A stretch of 64,000 bases of DNA from Schistosoma haematobium (taxonomy: Eukaryota; Platyhelminthes; Trematoda; Strigeidida; Schistosomatidae), in contig NC_067200.1 of the NCBI RefSeq assembly GCF_000699445.3, positions 17,738,510-17,802,509 of the forward strand. The letters are read 5' to 3'. The translations under genes and the position numbers were made by a program. Shown here one piece after another: positions 1 to 11,689 of this stretch (position 1 is its first letter; every line of letters starts with the position of its first letter). A model generated the notes under the pieces. The model did no database searches, was not told where the DNA came from, and saw nothing but the letters and a program-made list of their open reading frames with translations.

Positions 1-23
1 GTTTTTGCCAAAAATATCAAGGA

Positions 24-300
24 AGCGAAACGTCACATGTAGAGGTTCTGATTGGTTGGCTGCTACACTGCTACTATGTTTAGTAGCATTCCAGAATCTT
101 CTAGCAACCCAAGGACATTTAAAATATTATAAAAACCCTGTATTTTCTGTATTATAACGAACCTTGGAGTAAACTACTTCTCGCATACTTTGAGTCTTCT
201 CTCTTGTTTCCAGGTCGCTGTATAGTTCTAGCTTGGGGGTTACAGAATAGCTTAGGAGACGAATATAGCGTTCAATCCGCAAGACTTTTCAGTTACTCTC
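24..300 (+). repeat. LTR-like repeat copy with TATA box
   Basis: Inverted, diverged relative of 1335-1575. Both contain GCTACTAAACATRGTAGCAG, ATGTCCTTGG, a TATAAAAACCC box, GGAGTAAA and GAATATAGCGTT in the same order. A TATA box in the middle of such a unit suggests an LTR promoter. Exact ends and target duplications were not resolved. Confidence 0.45.
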
Positions 301-775
301 AAAAGATATGAACTCAAAAATACTGTTATAAAATAACATGTTTAATGACACCAAGTTTATAAAAGAAAAAGTTAGGAAACAAAATCCCTCTCTTAATTAG
401 CAGAACCGACACTGGAATTCCAGAAACACAGTTATACATGAAACTTAGCCACACAGATAAAATATTATATTTCAATATTAATAAACACACAGAGCATAAA
501 GTTACTTGTGTACAATCACTGTTGCGAAGCAAAAAAAGATAAATTTACAAAGTAGACAGCACAACTTGTTACATTTTTTATACTAGACAAAGTAGAAACT
601 TTCCTCATCTACGCAAACGCTAACAGACTCTCAGTAAAACCGTTTAACTCATCATTGCCAAAATTCTGGATCATGGAAACCAAAAGAAATTCGGAAAATC
701 TCTTTAAGCATAAGATTCAGATCAAGCTACAATCGACCTGAATATTGTTATAAGCATAGGTTATCAGTCTACTTG
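301..775. other. unassigned intergenic DNA
   Basis: AT-rich; no splice-supported exon or repeat family recognised. Confidence 0.5.
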
Positions 776-981
776 AAAAATGGTCAGTTCAATGAATGAA
801 CAAATATAAACTTATCGGGACAGACAATAGTAATGAAAAGATGAATAAGGTTAACTAGATTTCTTAAGATAACTAGATATAAACAAGGTCATGAGAATGG
901 AATGTTTTAGCATTTGTAGAATCATTAAACAGATCATATCTGTTTGATGATGTATCGTTCTCTGATCTGGATGGTTCGTTC
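776..981. repeat. left arm of a perfect 206-bp inverted repeat
   Basis: Reverse complement of 1827-2032; reading both arms base by base I found no mismatch. Spacer 845 bp. Identity this high in a region of decayed repeats implies very recent duplication, gene conversion or an assembly artefact. Confidence 0.85.
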
Positions 982-1334
982 GTGAAGCAATTTGATATAA
1001 TAATTAACAATAAAGGATGTTCGAATTTTTTCGATATTTCATGGCGATAAAGTCAAGCCATTGACAACTATACATTCTAATATAAGTTCATTGATAAGCT
1101 ATTATTATTTAAAATGTCTATGTTGGTTGTTAAGTAAATAAAATCATTTGATGAGATGCCTATATACATAATAGCAATTCATATGTTTGAAATAGCTTTA
1201 TGAAAATAATTCAATTTAAGATGATTTAATTTATAATGACAGTCAACTCTTGGTTATTGTGTTTTCTCTTAGCTGAATAGTTTTTTTATGAAGATTTCAT
1301 TCTCGTTCTGAATAACATCACTGATGAGTTTTCT

Positions 1335-1575
1335 AATTTAACGCTATATTCGGTTCCTAAGCTCTTCCTAGTAACTCCCAGGTTAGATCTAAACAGCAAC
1401 CTGAACACGATAAAAAAGGCGTGAGATATGGAAGAAACGCTTTACTCCAGAGGTTCGTTTATGTACAGAAAACAAAGGGTTTTTATAGTGTTTTAGATGT
1501 CCTTGGATTTCCGGAAAATTCTGGTATGCTACTAAACATGGTAGCAGTATAAGTAATCCAATTAGAAACTCAACT
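1335..1575 (-). repeat. LTR-like repeat copy, inverted relative to 24-300
   Basis: Minus-strand order matches the copy at 24-300, including the TATAAAAACCC box (ggttttttata region near 1480). Lies inside the spacer of the 206-bp inverted repeat. Confidence 0.45.
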
Positions 1576-1776
1576 TCTTAACTCTGATTGAATAAGATGC
1601 TTCTCAGTGTTTTCAGAGCCTTTCTTGACTTTTTTTCGAGAAATTTTCTGGATCTGCCTAACAACTATCAGTATCGACTTCAGATAGAAATAATCTTGAG
1701 ATGGTGCAGAATATTTATAGTTCAGGTGGATCATTTCTTGCGAAATTTCGTTCTCTAAGCTGGATAGCTTGGTCAA
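1570..1776 (-). other. open frame next to an LTR-like repeat
   Basis: Minus-strand frame reading TKLSSLENEISQEMIHLNYK, later IQKISRKKVKKGSENTEKHL. A diverged relative of its last 30 residues is readable on the minus strand at 5770-5860. It ends exactly where the LTR-like copy at 1335-1575 begins (minus orientation), so it may be the end of an LTR-element internal region. Tentative. Confidence 0.3.
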
Positions 1777-1935
1777 CTTGAAGTTTGTGCTGATAATATT
1801 GTTCAGAAGAACAATGAAAACTTTAAGAACGAACCATCCAGATCAGAGAACGATACATCATCAAACAGATATGATCTGTTTAATGATTCTACAAATGCTA
1901 AAACATTCCATTCTCATGACCTTGTTTATATCTAG
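1777..1935 (+). other. coding-like frame related to 11480-11570
   Basis: Reads LEVCADNIVQKNNENFKNEP then SRSENDTSSNRYDLFND to TAG. The first part parallels SEVCADDVVQKNDESSTTKP at 11480. Its 3' two-thirds lie in the right arm of a perfect 206-bp inverted repeat. Probably the remains of a repeated element or duplicated gene. Confidence 0.3.
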
Positions 1936-2032
1936 TTATCTTAAGAAATCTAGTTAACCTTATTCATCTTTTCATTACTATTGTCTGTCCCGATAAGTTT
2001 ATATTTGTTCATTCATTGAACTGACCATTTTT
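1827..2032. repeat. right arm of the perfect 206-bp inverted repeat
   Basis: Pairs with 776-981; the homology stops sharply at GGATGGTTCGTTC on one side and AAAAATGGTCAG on the other. The arm includes part of the coding-like frame at 1777-1935. Confidence 0.85.
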
Positions 2033-2049
2033 AGAATAAATTGATAACA

Positions 2050-2200
2050 TGTACTTATCGTGGATGTGCACTGCTGAGAAGTCCCATCCTAGGATGAAAC
2101 GGTCATCCAATGCTTCCAGATTTTCTATGGTGGTCAAGCTTTAATTGACTCATGAATTTAACTATTAAATTACGAAAATCTCCACAAAACCCTTTCTGGG
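2050..2200 (+). repeat. family-B hammerhead SINE, 3' half
   Basis: Carries GTGGATGTGCACTGCTGAGAAGTCCC and the tail with GGTGGTCAAGCTT. Core CTGAGAA instead of CTGANGA, so the hammerhead is defective. Confidence 0.7.
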
Positions 2201-2247
2201 GAAATTTTTTCCATGCTTTCTTCCCATACTTTTTATAAGTTGGTTAC

Positions 2248-2249
<2 letters not shown>

Positions 2250-2332
<83 letters not shown>
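2250..2332. repeat. (TTA)n microsatellite
   Basis: Nearly perfect trinucleotide run of about 80 bp. Confidence 0.95.
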
Positions 2333-2333
<1 letters not shown>

Positions 2334-2837
2334 ATATAATAATTTTTTATTCATCAATTCTGTGTAACGATTATCTCCACCTACGCATAAATTGCTAAAT
2401 GTTTATTGGTTAAATAGTTTCTCGAAATTTTATTGGTTAATTTCAGGAGAGAAAAAATATACTTAAGTTGAAATAAATTGGATTTTTTTCAAGCACAAAG
2501 AAAAGTTGGTTACTATTGTTACTATTCATTTTTATTCTTTGGAAATTTTTATATTATTATTGTTATTATTATTATATATAATTAAATAATTGTCATTAAT
2601 AATAATGATGATCATGGATACAAGATTATCAATCATACTGTTTAATGTGATTTATTTTGATGGAATGAATTAAAAAGAATTTTGTTGTCAAGACTAAAAT
2701 TACATGTAAGTAAAAAGAAAAGGAAATATTTTATTATTTTAATTGTTGATTATTAATTAAAAGGAAAGTTTTAGTGGTAATAATAATAAATTTGGAAAGA
2801 AATATTTTATAAAATTATTAATTGTATGTAAATTGGT

Positions 2838-3290
2838 TATTTATTTATTTATTTATTTGAACATATAAATATTGGTACAAAGAGGCATCGAATACATATG
2901 CGTCGCATAGATCATCTGATTTGTGTAAGGGTTGGGATACTGTCCGAGTGCCCAGACCAAAGCAGGTGCTTACCTCTGGGGGCCACACCCGGAGCCTTTG
3001 ACCTAGAGGTCTGATCTACAATGCAGTGGAGTAACGTCAGGAAATGTAGTCACATGCTACTGAAGCTCATGTGCGCCATTGGTTTGGAGACGGGGTTTTT
3101 AAACTTCTCTAGGTGGACCCTTCGTATTCACCAACTAGGTTAAGGCGTTGGACATTGATTTTTCGTCCTCTCAATTTCGTAAAAAACACCCCTACGCTAG
3201 AAGGCAGTGAGTAAAACTTACCTGGGAGTGGCTGTACACGCGTCGTCATTTGAGAGCATTTTTGAGAGAGATAGCTGATTCCCTAAAGCA
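2838..3290 (+). repeat. family-C interspersed repeat
   Basis: Starts with a TTTA-rich tract and GAACATATAAATATTGGTAC, passes GGGGGCCACACC and GCCTTTGACCTA, and ends near GGCTGTACACGCG. Shares this order with 6965-7490, 36763-37075 (inverted) and 45190-45715. Class unknown. Confidence 0.65.
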
Positions 3291-3599
3291 TGACGTGAAT
3301 TAATTAAGATGTGATGGTTATACACAAAATTTCCTTATATAGTTGTTCCTATATTGATTTTGTTTGTACATTGAAACATATCAACTTGTACTTACATATT
3401 TCGTATTATTTTTAAAGAAACGATTGCCATAATTTTAAGCCATATTATTATCAATCCATTTTTATTGACGTCAATTAATGATTTAAAATTTTATTTATTA
3501 CAATATACAGAAGTCATTAGTAAGTTAATATAAAATGGAAGTTTATTATCTACGATAAGAAAGACTATGCTTACATGATTGATATCTTTAACCGATTGA

Positions 3600-3950
3600 T
3601 GTTAGACCATCACTGAAAATTTGGAAGCACTGGACGTCCGTTTCGTCCTATTTTTTAGAAATTCCGGGAATTCTAGTGTGAAGCTGTGACCAGTGGAAGT
3701 ATTCCGTGTCGGATAGAGACAGGTATCTACCTCAGACAATGGAAGATGATCGCGCAATTTCGTAAATTGGTTGAGGTTAGGCATTAACACCGTTGGTCAG
3801 GTGGTCAAGTAGGTTAAGCGTTCGTGCGCGAGATTGATGGCCCTGGGATTGAATCTCGCGAGTGGGGTCGTGGATGTACACTGCTGAGAAGTCCCACCGT
3901 TCAGTGCTTCCATGTTTTCAATGGTGGTCTAACATCAATCGGTTCAAAAT
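3600..3950 (+). repeat. family-B hammerhead SINE with a short inverted tail piece
   Basis: 3600-3655 is an inverted tail fragment (GACCATCACTGAAAATTTGG). From about 3660 on is a + unit with tRNA-like head and GTGGATGTACACTGCTGAGAAG. Stem II of the hammerhead is deleted. Confidence 0.65.
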
Positions 3951-5999
3951 AGCAGTCAATAATTCTAATTTACTTTTTATGAAACAATCAGACTGATTGG
4001 AACTGATTCATCAAGGACTAAATAGTTTAAACAAGGTACATGAATCGGGTATTTCATTAAGATGGATTCCAGATACACGAAACTCCCTGGTGGTTAATAA
4101 CTATCCCAAAGTTAATTTAACAATTAAATCAAAATTTTCAAGCAATATGTACACAATAATCCAATAAATGATTTGTGAAACCAAAAGGCATTTTAACTAA
4201 TAAAAATTAAATTGGATTGCTCACTGCACAACAAATAGAAATGCTGATTTCAACATTCAAGTATTTTAAGTTAATTTAACTAACGTACAGGTTATAAACT
4301 TTCAACTGATTCACTAAATATCTGACATCATATTAGATTACTTAAATAAAACTCTATAGATTAGTAAGGATCTCTGTATTGAAACATTGAGCTACACCGT
4401 CAAAAGTGATCATTGTCAATGTTGAAACATTCGGAAAATCGGGTGTTTTATCGAAGCAACATTACATTGGACAATTATTACACCCTATCTCACTCCATTC
4501 ACAGTAAAAATTCAACACATGTATTCAATATGAATTTCGGAATGTGAACAAAGTTATGTAAATCACTCGTCGATTGAATAGTTCCATATTTATTTAGACA
4601 ACATCAACAAGCTCTTTAACACAGACAAAATCGGATGTCATTGGGATTCCTATAAAAAAGTCATCCATCCAGAAGTGTGAGTGAACATGAAGTAGAAACT
4701 TTAAAGCAACTCAATGAGACGTGTGGCCTACTCCTAAATGGTCTTGACAAGCAGATATCAGTGACATTGACCTCAGATATTGCTTGTGTTGATCAAAATA
4801 TGAACGATCCAGAACAAACGGACAACCGCCAACAAATCTCGTCTAATACACCATCGACAAACAGATTTTCTTTTGGATATTCTCCTCAAACCGACTTGTG
4901 TTTGGAAACTACTATTCTCACTGCTATGTATATCTGCAGTAATGCTCATTTACAAGAAATTTCTCTGTTTACAGTAAACTCAATTTACTGACTTTGGTGT
5001 GGAAGAAAACACTGAAACCTAGTTGCACAAACTTCAACATGTTATGGTTTTTCCTCGGTGTTTGTTAAGGTTTTTATGAAATCAAAGACTCTCTTCATGA
5101 CGGACTGATTGGAACTTGAGACCCTCTGAAAACAGGGCATAGAAAATTAGATATTCATTCAATTTTAGTTTGATATTTTTTAAGAATACAAGTGCGCGAT
5201 CTCATATCATGGATACTTGAAATTGGTGCTGTGTGCAACACTGTTCAGTCACTGAGTCGGAATCTAGTGTCTACCATACTTCAACTTTGAAAATTTTGAT
5301 GAGTATGCGTTGACGATCAATTGTTCACTCATTCCCAAATTGCCTCATGTTATTATGCATTATTCAGATTTTATAGATGACGTGATAGTATATACAAAGT
5401 ACAAGAAGACATTGTATGATAAATAATAGTTTGCTTATAATCAGGGCATAAAAGTTACAGTTGTAATTAGATTTTATAAATAATTTACTGTACATACATT
5501 CACGTAACACAGAAATGAGTATTTGCCTATGTCTTCTCTGCCGTTTCAAAGAACCTGAAAATAAATGATTCCACGGCACGAAATAGTGTAACTAGTCGAT
5601 AGTTGTTGATTGTGGCCACATGTTTAGCATTTTTGCATTGTACAAAACAGTGTAACCTCATTGAGCTTCATTGAAATAATATCCAGTAAACACAGTATCA
5701 GAGTAGGTAATCACGCAATCAGAAATGTGACACGTGACCTTTCACTTTCTAGATGTTTCTGAGATACTCTCATTTAATGCTGAATGGATAAAATGCCTCC
5801 TAACGTTTTCAGAGCCCCTTAGAGGTTTTTTTCGAAGAATATTCTGGATCTACCCGAAAAAAATTAGGTTGATAATTTAATTTACTTTCAATGTAATTAT
5901 TCTCTTTTTTTTGACATATTGAACTGAAATCTAATTACTGCTAACAAACTAATCTGTATTGAGAATTGAAATTTGTTTCAATAATTAGAGATCATGGAT
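3951..5999. other. unassigned intergenic DNA around the 4656 frame
   Basis: Apart from the open frame at 4656-4991 and the minus segment near 5770-5860 related to 1570-1660, nothing recognised. Confidence 0.4.
4656..4991 (+). other. exon-like open frame, unidentified
   Basis: Open from after TAA at 4653 to TGA at 4989: VSEHEVETLKQLNETCGLLL, TSDIACVDQNMNDPEQTDN, NTPSTNRFSFGYSPQTDLC. A possible acceptor (ataaaaaag) and donor (CTGCA|GTAATG) are present. Ser/Thr/Asn-rich. Possibly a decayed transposon or gene exon; low certainty. Confidence 0.25.
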
Positions 6000-6242
6000 C
6001 AATTAAAGTTAGACATTAACACCGTTGGATGTTGGCTCATTCGCCTATAGGTTAAGAGTTTGCTCGCGAGACTATAGGTCCTGGGTTCAAGTTCTGTATA
6101 TAGGATCTGTGTTGATGAGTCCCTAATTAGGACGAAATGGCCGTCCAGTACTTTCAAGTTTTCAATGGTAGTCCAGCTTAGATTGATTCATGATGAACTC
6201 AACTATGATAATACTACAACCTCCATAAATCCCTATTCTGAC
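6000..6242 (+). repeat. family-B hammerhead SINE
   Basis: tRNA-like head with GGTCCTGGGTTCAAG as B-box remnant; ribozyme region TTGATGAGTCCC...GGACGAAATGGCCGTC. The first core base C3 is T, so cleavage is doubtful. Confidence 0.7.
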
Positions 6243-6964
6243 AAATATAAAATAGCTTAGAATCAATTTTTTTTAAAGAAAACAAAATAAGTTTCAAATG
6301 TCAACACGAAAATTCACTATTAATTTAATTTTTCATAATAGACAATTGGTAATAATAAATAGTAATATCCAACTAGAAATTGAATATTGAGTCACGAAAC
6401 AAAAAATTATTCGACAAATAATGACAGTCAGAATAAAAATAAATAAATAATGATCATGGCAACTATTTTTTTATTATTGTTTAAACTAATCTCTATTGCT
6501 TTGTCCAACCTTTTTTTGTATTCCTATGTATAGTTTTCTTTTGTTGCTATGGCTACATAAATTAATGACGTAATAGTTGAAATGTTTAGATTTAAAAGAA
6601 TTTGATTTCTTATTATTTGATTAAATCACATTGTAATTTCATTCTATTACATAGTGTAATTATCTCACTTCTTTTGGATTAAAGATAAAGTAAAAGCATG
6701 TCTTGTAATTGAATTTTATAGATTCTTTAAATCAATAAATTAGGAATTTTAGTTAGACAACCACTGAATATCAGAAAGCACTTAAAGGTCGTTTTATATA
6801 AGCTTGAAGCTAGTCAACAAGACACATTTATATCTTTTAGAGTGATTAAATCGAAGACCGTTCAACCCACGAATTAACATTCAAATGTTTGCATTCTTAA
6901 ACTCAGTAGATTTGTGTTAGTGAATAGCTACCATTTATTGGCATCAGTGAATTATTATTTCGTT

Positions 6965-7490
6965 TGATTTTATTTATTCGAACATATAAATATTGGTACA
7001 AATGGGCATCGAATAAATATGCGCCACACAAGTCACTTGATTTGTGTGTGGGATGTGATACTTCCGGTGTGGCCAGATCGAAGCAGGTGGTATTCTTAGG
7101 GGGCCACACCTGGAGCCTTTGACCTAAAGGTCTAATCCACAATGCAGTGGAGCAACGTTAGGAGATGCAGTCCCATGGTTGCCGGTGATCAACGATTGAT
7201 TCATACGCAGTTTGTTCTTTCAGAATACTGGAGCCCATGTGCACCATTGGTTTGTAATCAGTTTCCCAACTCCCCTAGGTAAAATCCTCTATATCCACCA
7301 ACCGGATTAAAGCGCCCGACATTCACTTTTCGTCCTCTCAACTTCGTAAAGAATAGTAATCCCACAAGAAGACTGAGTAGGAATTCTCCAGGAGTAGCTG
7401 TATACGCGTAACCATGTGAGAGTATATGAAGTGGGAGAGCTGAATTTTCACACTTTCGGCCGTACCAGGGCATATGGGGGCTTGATCAAA
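6965..7490 (+). repeat. family-C interspersed repeat, longest copy
   Basis: Full order: TTTATTCGAACATATAAATA start, GGGGGCCACACCTGGAGCCT, AATGCAGTGGAGCAACGTTA, and an end at CGGCCGTACCAGGGCAT. About 520 bp; no protein-coding region recognised. Confidence 0.65.
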
Positions 7491-7844
7491 TTGATGATAA
7501 TTTATAATTTGTACCTAACTCCCAGATTAATTTCAATTTCCTTCCCTAATTTACGATTAAATGTTTGTTTACTCTATTTTTTTATCACTTTTATGTGATG
7601 AGATTGTAATTAATTACTGTGATCACAAGAGGTTAATGATTTCTGAATGTTTGTTTCTAAGGTGTAGAGACTTCGTTTTATCATAATTTTTTTGGGCTAT
7701 TAAAACAGGAAATCGGAAATCATCATCTTCTCGTATATGGTTTATTGATTTCATTTACCTAAATTTATCAACTTACTTAAAACAATCGAAATTCTAAAAT
7801 AATTTTTACAAATGTTTGTTATAGTTGATATTTAGATAAAACAA

Positions 7845-8530
7845 TATATTTACTTACTTACTTACTTACGCCTGTTACTCCCAATCGAGCATAGACCGCT
7901 GACCAGCATTCTCCAACACACTCTGTCCTGGGCCTTCCTTTCTAATTCCATCCAATTCTTGTTCATTTTTCTCATGTCTATCTCCATTTTGCGGCGTAAT
8001 GTGTTCTTTGGTCTTCCTCTTTTCCTTTGGCCTTGGGGATTCCATGTGAGGGCTTGTCTTGTGACACAGTTGGGTGCTTTCCTCAATGTGTGTCCTATCC
8101 ACTTCCAGCGCTTCTTCCTGATTTCTTCCTCCGCTGGGATTCGGTTTGTTCTCTCCCACAGTACGTTGTTGCTAATAGTGTCCGGCCAACGGATCCGAAG
8201 TATTTTGCGTAGACAACTGTTAATAAACACCTGTATTTTCTGGATGATGGCTTTCGTAGTTCTCCACGTTTCTGCCCCATACAGTAGAACTGTCTTGACA
8301 TTTGTATTGAAAGTCCTGTCCTTGGTGTTGGTTGACAGTTGCTTTGAGTTCCAGATGTTCTTCAATTGTAAATATGCTGCTCTTGCTTTACTGATCCGCG
8401 CTTTCACATCTGCATCAGATCCACCTTGTTCATCAATGATGCTGCCCAAATATGTAAAGGTTTTTACATGTTCCAAATCTTCTCCGTCAATTGTGATTGG
8501 ATTGGTGCATTCTGTGTTGTATCGGAGAAT
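7845..8530 (-). mobile_element. RTE/SR2-type non-LTR retrotransposon, 5'-truncated 3' end
   Basis: Minus-strand reading frame from about 8530 to 7862 encodes the reverse transcriptase C-terminus: [65 protein letters not shown]. It ends in a (TTAC)n tail on + (TAAG-type 3' repeat on -), characteristic of RTE-clade elements. The frame from 8476 to 7862 has no stop, so this copy is fairly young; a C-terminal fragment alone is not autonomous. Confidence 0.85.
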
Positions 8531-9000
8531 ACTACTTACTAATCAATATTTTCTGGGAAATAATTTCTTTACTATGAATGTTTGATATCTGTGATACGAC
8601 TCATCATTAACTCTATTTAGTACTTAATGAAATACACTTATAATTATGGTAAAACATCAATCATATTGTCATCCTTTAACTTACCCAGTACATACAGATG
8701 AATACATAAAATAGTGATGGGTAAAATAACATATCGCTATTTGACGTAGTATAAGAAATGATAGTAAGAATTCAAAGGTAATCTCAGGGGTTGGTAAAAT
8801 TTTGTAGAATCATATACCAGTAATGAATAAGATAATAATGTGTCTTATCGGCGCATGAATTCAATTTTCACAAAATATGCGAAATCTTGAAATTTTCTAC
8901 AAACAACTTCGTTGCTAATGTGTTTTGAGGACAAAAATTAATGTTTTTTTTAGAGATTGAACATACTACTTAGTAAAGGGTTGAATTTCATTTAGGAAAT

Positions 9001-9615
9001 CTATAGTGTTGATGTACTGTGTGCTACATATATCTGTCGATATAAGTTATATGTAACACTAATAGAAAGTAAAATGCCTGATGACAGAAGGTTGAGAAGA
9101 TCGTATAGAAGAGAATAGTGCTGTAACGGGTGGACTGCAGGTTTTGATAAGCAGCGTTTTATCGATCGGATCAAAGACACGGAAAACACGTAGTGAACGG
9201 CCTAGAGTTTCGATTGGTCCCGCTTTCCTGTCTAGCCCAGCCAGTTGAGTCTAGAACGCAAGTCAAAGCCTCTGAGTTATGAATCATTATATTTCAGACA
9301 TACTCTATTTATATACCAAACAAACAAACCACATCGTACCATAAAAATAGAAAACAACATTTACACAATATGTAACGAATGAATTAAATAATAGCTAATA
9401 GAGGATGTACATTTAAAGTCCAAGGCTACCATAGACTTAACACGATGATTATTGGTATATTATTCCGACTATCCTAACAAATAGGAACAGAGAGTGATTG
9501 ATATGGAAAATGAATGAACAACAAATTCTTAGACAATTGATGGACATTTTGAAAATGAAGTATTGAACGTATGATATTCACATTTTTCCAACTAACCTAC
9601 TCTTGTTCCCCTTCA
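9001..9615 (+). repeat. family-D1 repeat interrupted by a solo LTR
   Basis: D1 sequence (GTGTGCTACATATATC..., GACAGAAGGTTGAGAAGATC) runs to 9118 and resumes at 9485 (GGAACAGAGAGTGATTGATA...), matching uninterrupted D1 copies at 44670 and 51400. The interruption is the LTR at 9119-9479. Confidence 0.7.
9119..9479 (-). mobile_element. solo LTR with AATAG target-site duplication
   Basis: 361 bp beginning TGCTGTAAC and ending CTATCCTAACA (TG...CA ends), flanked by AATAG at 9114-9118 and 9480-9484. On the minus strand it has a TATATAAA box (near 9315) and a following TGAAATA.AATGATTC segment, consistent with an LTR promoter. Related copies: 33195-33480 and 45860-46200. Confidence 0.75.
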
Positions 9616-10261
9616 CTACATTAGTAACCTGCAGTTAAACCGGATAGACAGTATTTATTAGAAACAAGAAAAATAACGGCAAAGTTGCGATGCCTGGAAA
9701 AGACACTAAGAAAGAAAGAGATACCATAGAAATGTTGAATAACGTTTATTCAACAAGTTATTAAGATATTGATTATGAAAAGTACTAGACAACGTTTATC
9801 TAATAAGAGTTTATTGTTCGTTATGAAAAACGTTATGGCATAGTTACGTTAATAAAATTATTTGGTTCAATGAAGTCCCAATGAGTAAACAACACTGAAT
9901 TGACTTTCAAATGAGCTGTTAATAAGTCAACCTTCTTCAATTAATAACACGGAAATTTCATTTATCTCCCAAAATTCATTAGTTAGCTATCCTGATAATA
10001 AATACATTTTAACATCAGTAGGCTGTTATGAGATTCTGGTAAACTTTGACTACTCTATCGAAAAAAAAGTTTCTATTCAACGAAAACTTATTTACAGTTA
10101 TTGGTTTCTTTTTTTCTAATCGCTTATCGAGATCTATATTCAGTGTAATGTAGATTTTTCAGTACTTCCCTTAGTTGCTGTATTATAAAAACCTGAAAAG
10201 TCAACTGTTTACTGATGAATATCTATCTCAGAATGGGTTTTGTGGAGAGTTTTAGAAATTT

Positions 10262-10475
10262 CACAGGTTGAAATCATGAGTCAGTTGAAGCTAGACCACC
10301 ATTGAAAACCTGGAAGCACTGGACGGCCGTTTCGTCCTGGTATGGGACTGCTCAGCAGTGCGCATCCACGATCCCGCACTGCTGAGCAGTCCCATACCAG
10401 GACGAAACGGCCGTCCAGTGCTTCCAGGTTTTCAATGGTGGTCTAGCTTCAACTGACTCATGATTTCAACCTGTG
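10262..10475. repeat. foldback dimer of family-B hammerhead tails
   Basis: Arms 10262-10362 and 10375-10475 are reverse complements (101 bp, no mismatch seen), spacer 12 bp. Each arm is a hammerhead plus 3' tail of family B. Core reads CTGAGCA, so G8 is lost in both arms, showing the arms were copied from one another after that change. Confidence 0.85.
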
Positions 10476-10894
10476 GAATATCTATCTTGTACAAACATAT
10501 AGACGTCAGTTTCTTTAGATCCTAACAAAAGATTATTTCTGATTTCCAATCCTGATGAAGAAAATTATCTTGAATAAATCATTTTGTTATTATTATGTAG
10601 AAATGCATAATCAGTTTATTGAATCAGTGGCAAAATATTCCTTTGAAACAAATGACAAGTGTCATTATGGCTCCTAACACATTATTGATCAAAATGTATT
10701 ACATCATACAAGTAGGTGATCTTTGTTTGAGCTTTATTTAATTACCAGTCAACTTTTAAAGCGCACTACAAAAAATAGCAAATTAGTTTTATATAGAGTA
10801 TAGAGGAATTGGTTTTATAAAGAGTAGGAAACATCTGTGAGTTTTATAATTTAATTGAAATTTATGCGAAATATCATTTCGAAATTCATGAGAT

Positions 10895-11125
10895 AGTAAC
10901 TCATTGATGACAATTGTGGACGGTGGCACACCGTTGGATGCCAGCTTACTGGTCTAGAGGTTAAGTGCTCGCGCGTGAGACGTTAGGTCTTGGGTTCGAA
11001 TCCCGCGGGCAGGATCGTGGATGCACACTGCTGAGGAGTCCCACACTAAGACGAAACGGCCGTCCAGTACTTCTAAGTTTCCCATGGTGGTCTAGTTCCA
11101 ATTGACTGATGAACTCGACCATGTG
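10895..11125 (+). repeat. family-B hammerhead SINE, nearly complete
   Basis: GTGGACGGTGGC leader, tRNA-like A box TGGTCTAGAGGTTAAG, perfect B box GGTTCGAATCC, then an intact hammerhead and the GGTGGTCTAG tail. Confidence 0.8.
11022..11072 (+). ncRNA. hammerhead ribozyme, intact core (family B)
   Basis: CTGAGGA at 11031, stem II GTC...GAC, GAAA, short self-complementary helix III CGGCCG, cleavage triplet GTC at 11062-11064, helix I ACTG/CAGT. About 1.9 kb upstream of the first SASH-like exon, same strand. Confidence 0.65.
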
Positions 11126-11212
11126 TGTGGTTTTATACGCTTGACGATGTGAGAGCATATGGAGTGGGGGATCTAACTCTTCCCACTCACGGCCGTATCA
11201 GGGCATTCGGTT
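11125..11212 (+). repeat. family-C fragment
   Basis: ATGTGAGAGCATATGGAGTG and CGGCCGTATCAGGGCAT match the 3' end of family C at 7410-7480. Confidence 0.5.
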
Positions 11213-11383
11213 TTTTTTCTTAGTTTGATTACATTTGTAGTCAAAAGCAATATATAAATCATTGTTTAAGACAAATTAGAAGTAATAACAGTGGTCAGAG
11301 ATAGTTGACAGGAAGCACTGATCCACCCGAATTTCATTCATGTTAGCACTAAACACAAAGGCGTATTCATAGATTGAAACGTA

Positions 11384-11620
11384 GTGATATATTCATCAAG
11401 ATCATACCATGCACTATTCAAAATCACAAATAAATTATCTAAAAAGCTGATGATGGAGAAGATTTGTAGCTCACTTCTATCTGAAGTTTGTGCTGATGAT
11501 GTTGTTCAGAAGAACGATGAAAGCTCCACAACCAAACCATCTAGCTCAGATAACAGAACTCCATCAATATCTGGAAAGCTGGCTTTAGTAAACTTAACAC
11601 TCAGTGGTTATAGTAGATGA
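11384..11620 (+). other. coding-like frame, paralogue of the segment at 1777
   Basis: Reads MEKICSSLLSEVCADDVVQK from 11453, then NDESSTTKPSSSDNRTPSIS, to TGA. Shares EVCAD(D/N)(V/I)VQKN(D/N)E and a following KPS.S.N.T pattern with 1777-1860, with mostly conservative changes. No known family recognised. Confidence 0.3.
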
Positions 11621-11689
11621 ACAACTGAGTGAGTATTGTTTAGGTTAGGAGTAGGACACTGTGCAGAGATCATAAATCGCTTGTTGTGA

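Noticed and set aside
7959..8585. 208-codon + strand open frame
   Set aside because: It is the antisense shadow of the RTE reverse-transcriptase C-terminus encoded on the minus strand.
10931..11010. tRNA-like sequences with A and B boxes (here and in many other places)
   Set aside because: They are the heads of SINE units; no cloverleaf with a proper acceptor stem or anticodon arm could be built, and each is followed by a hammerhead and SINE tail.
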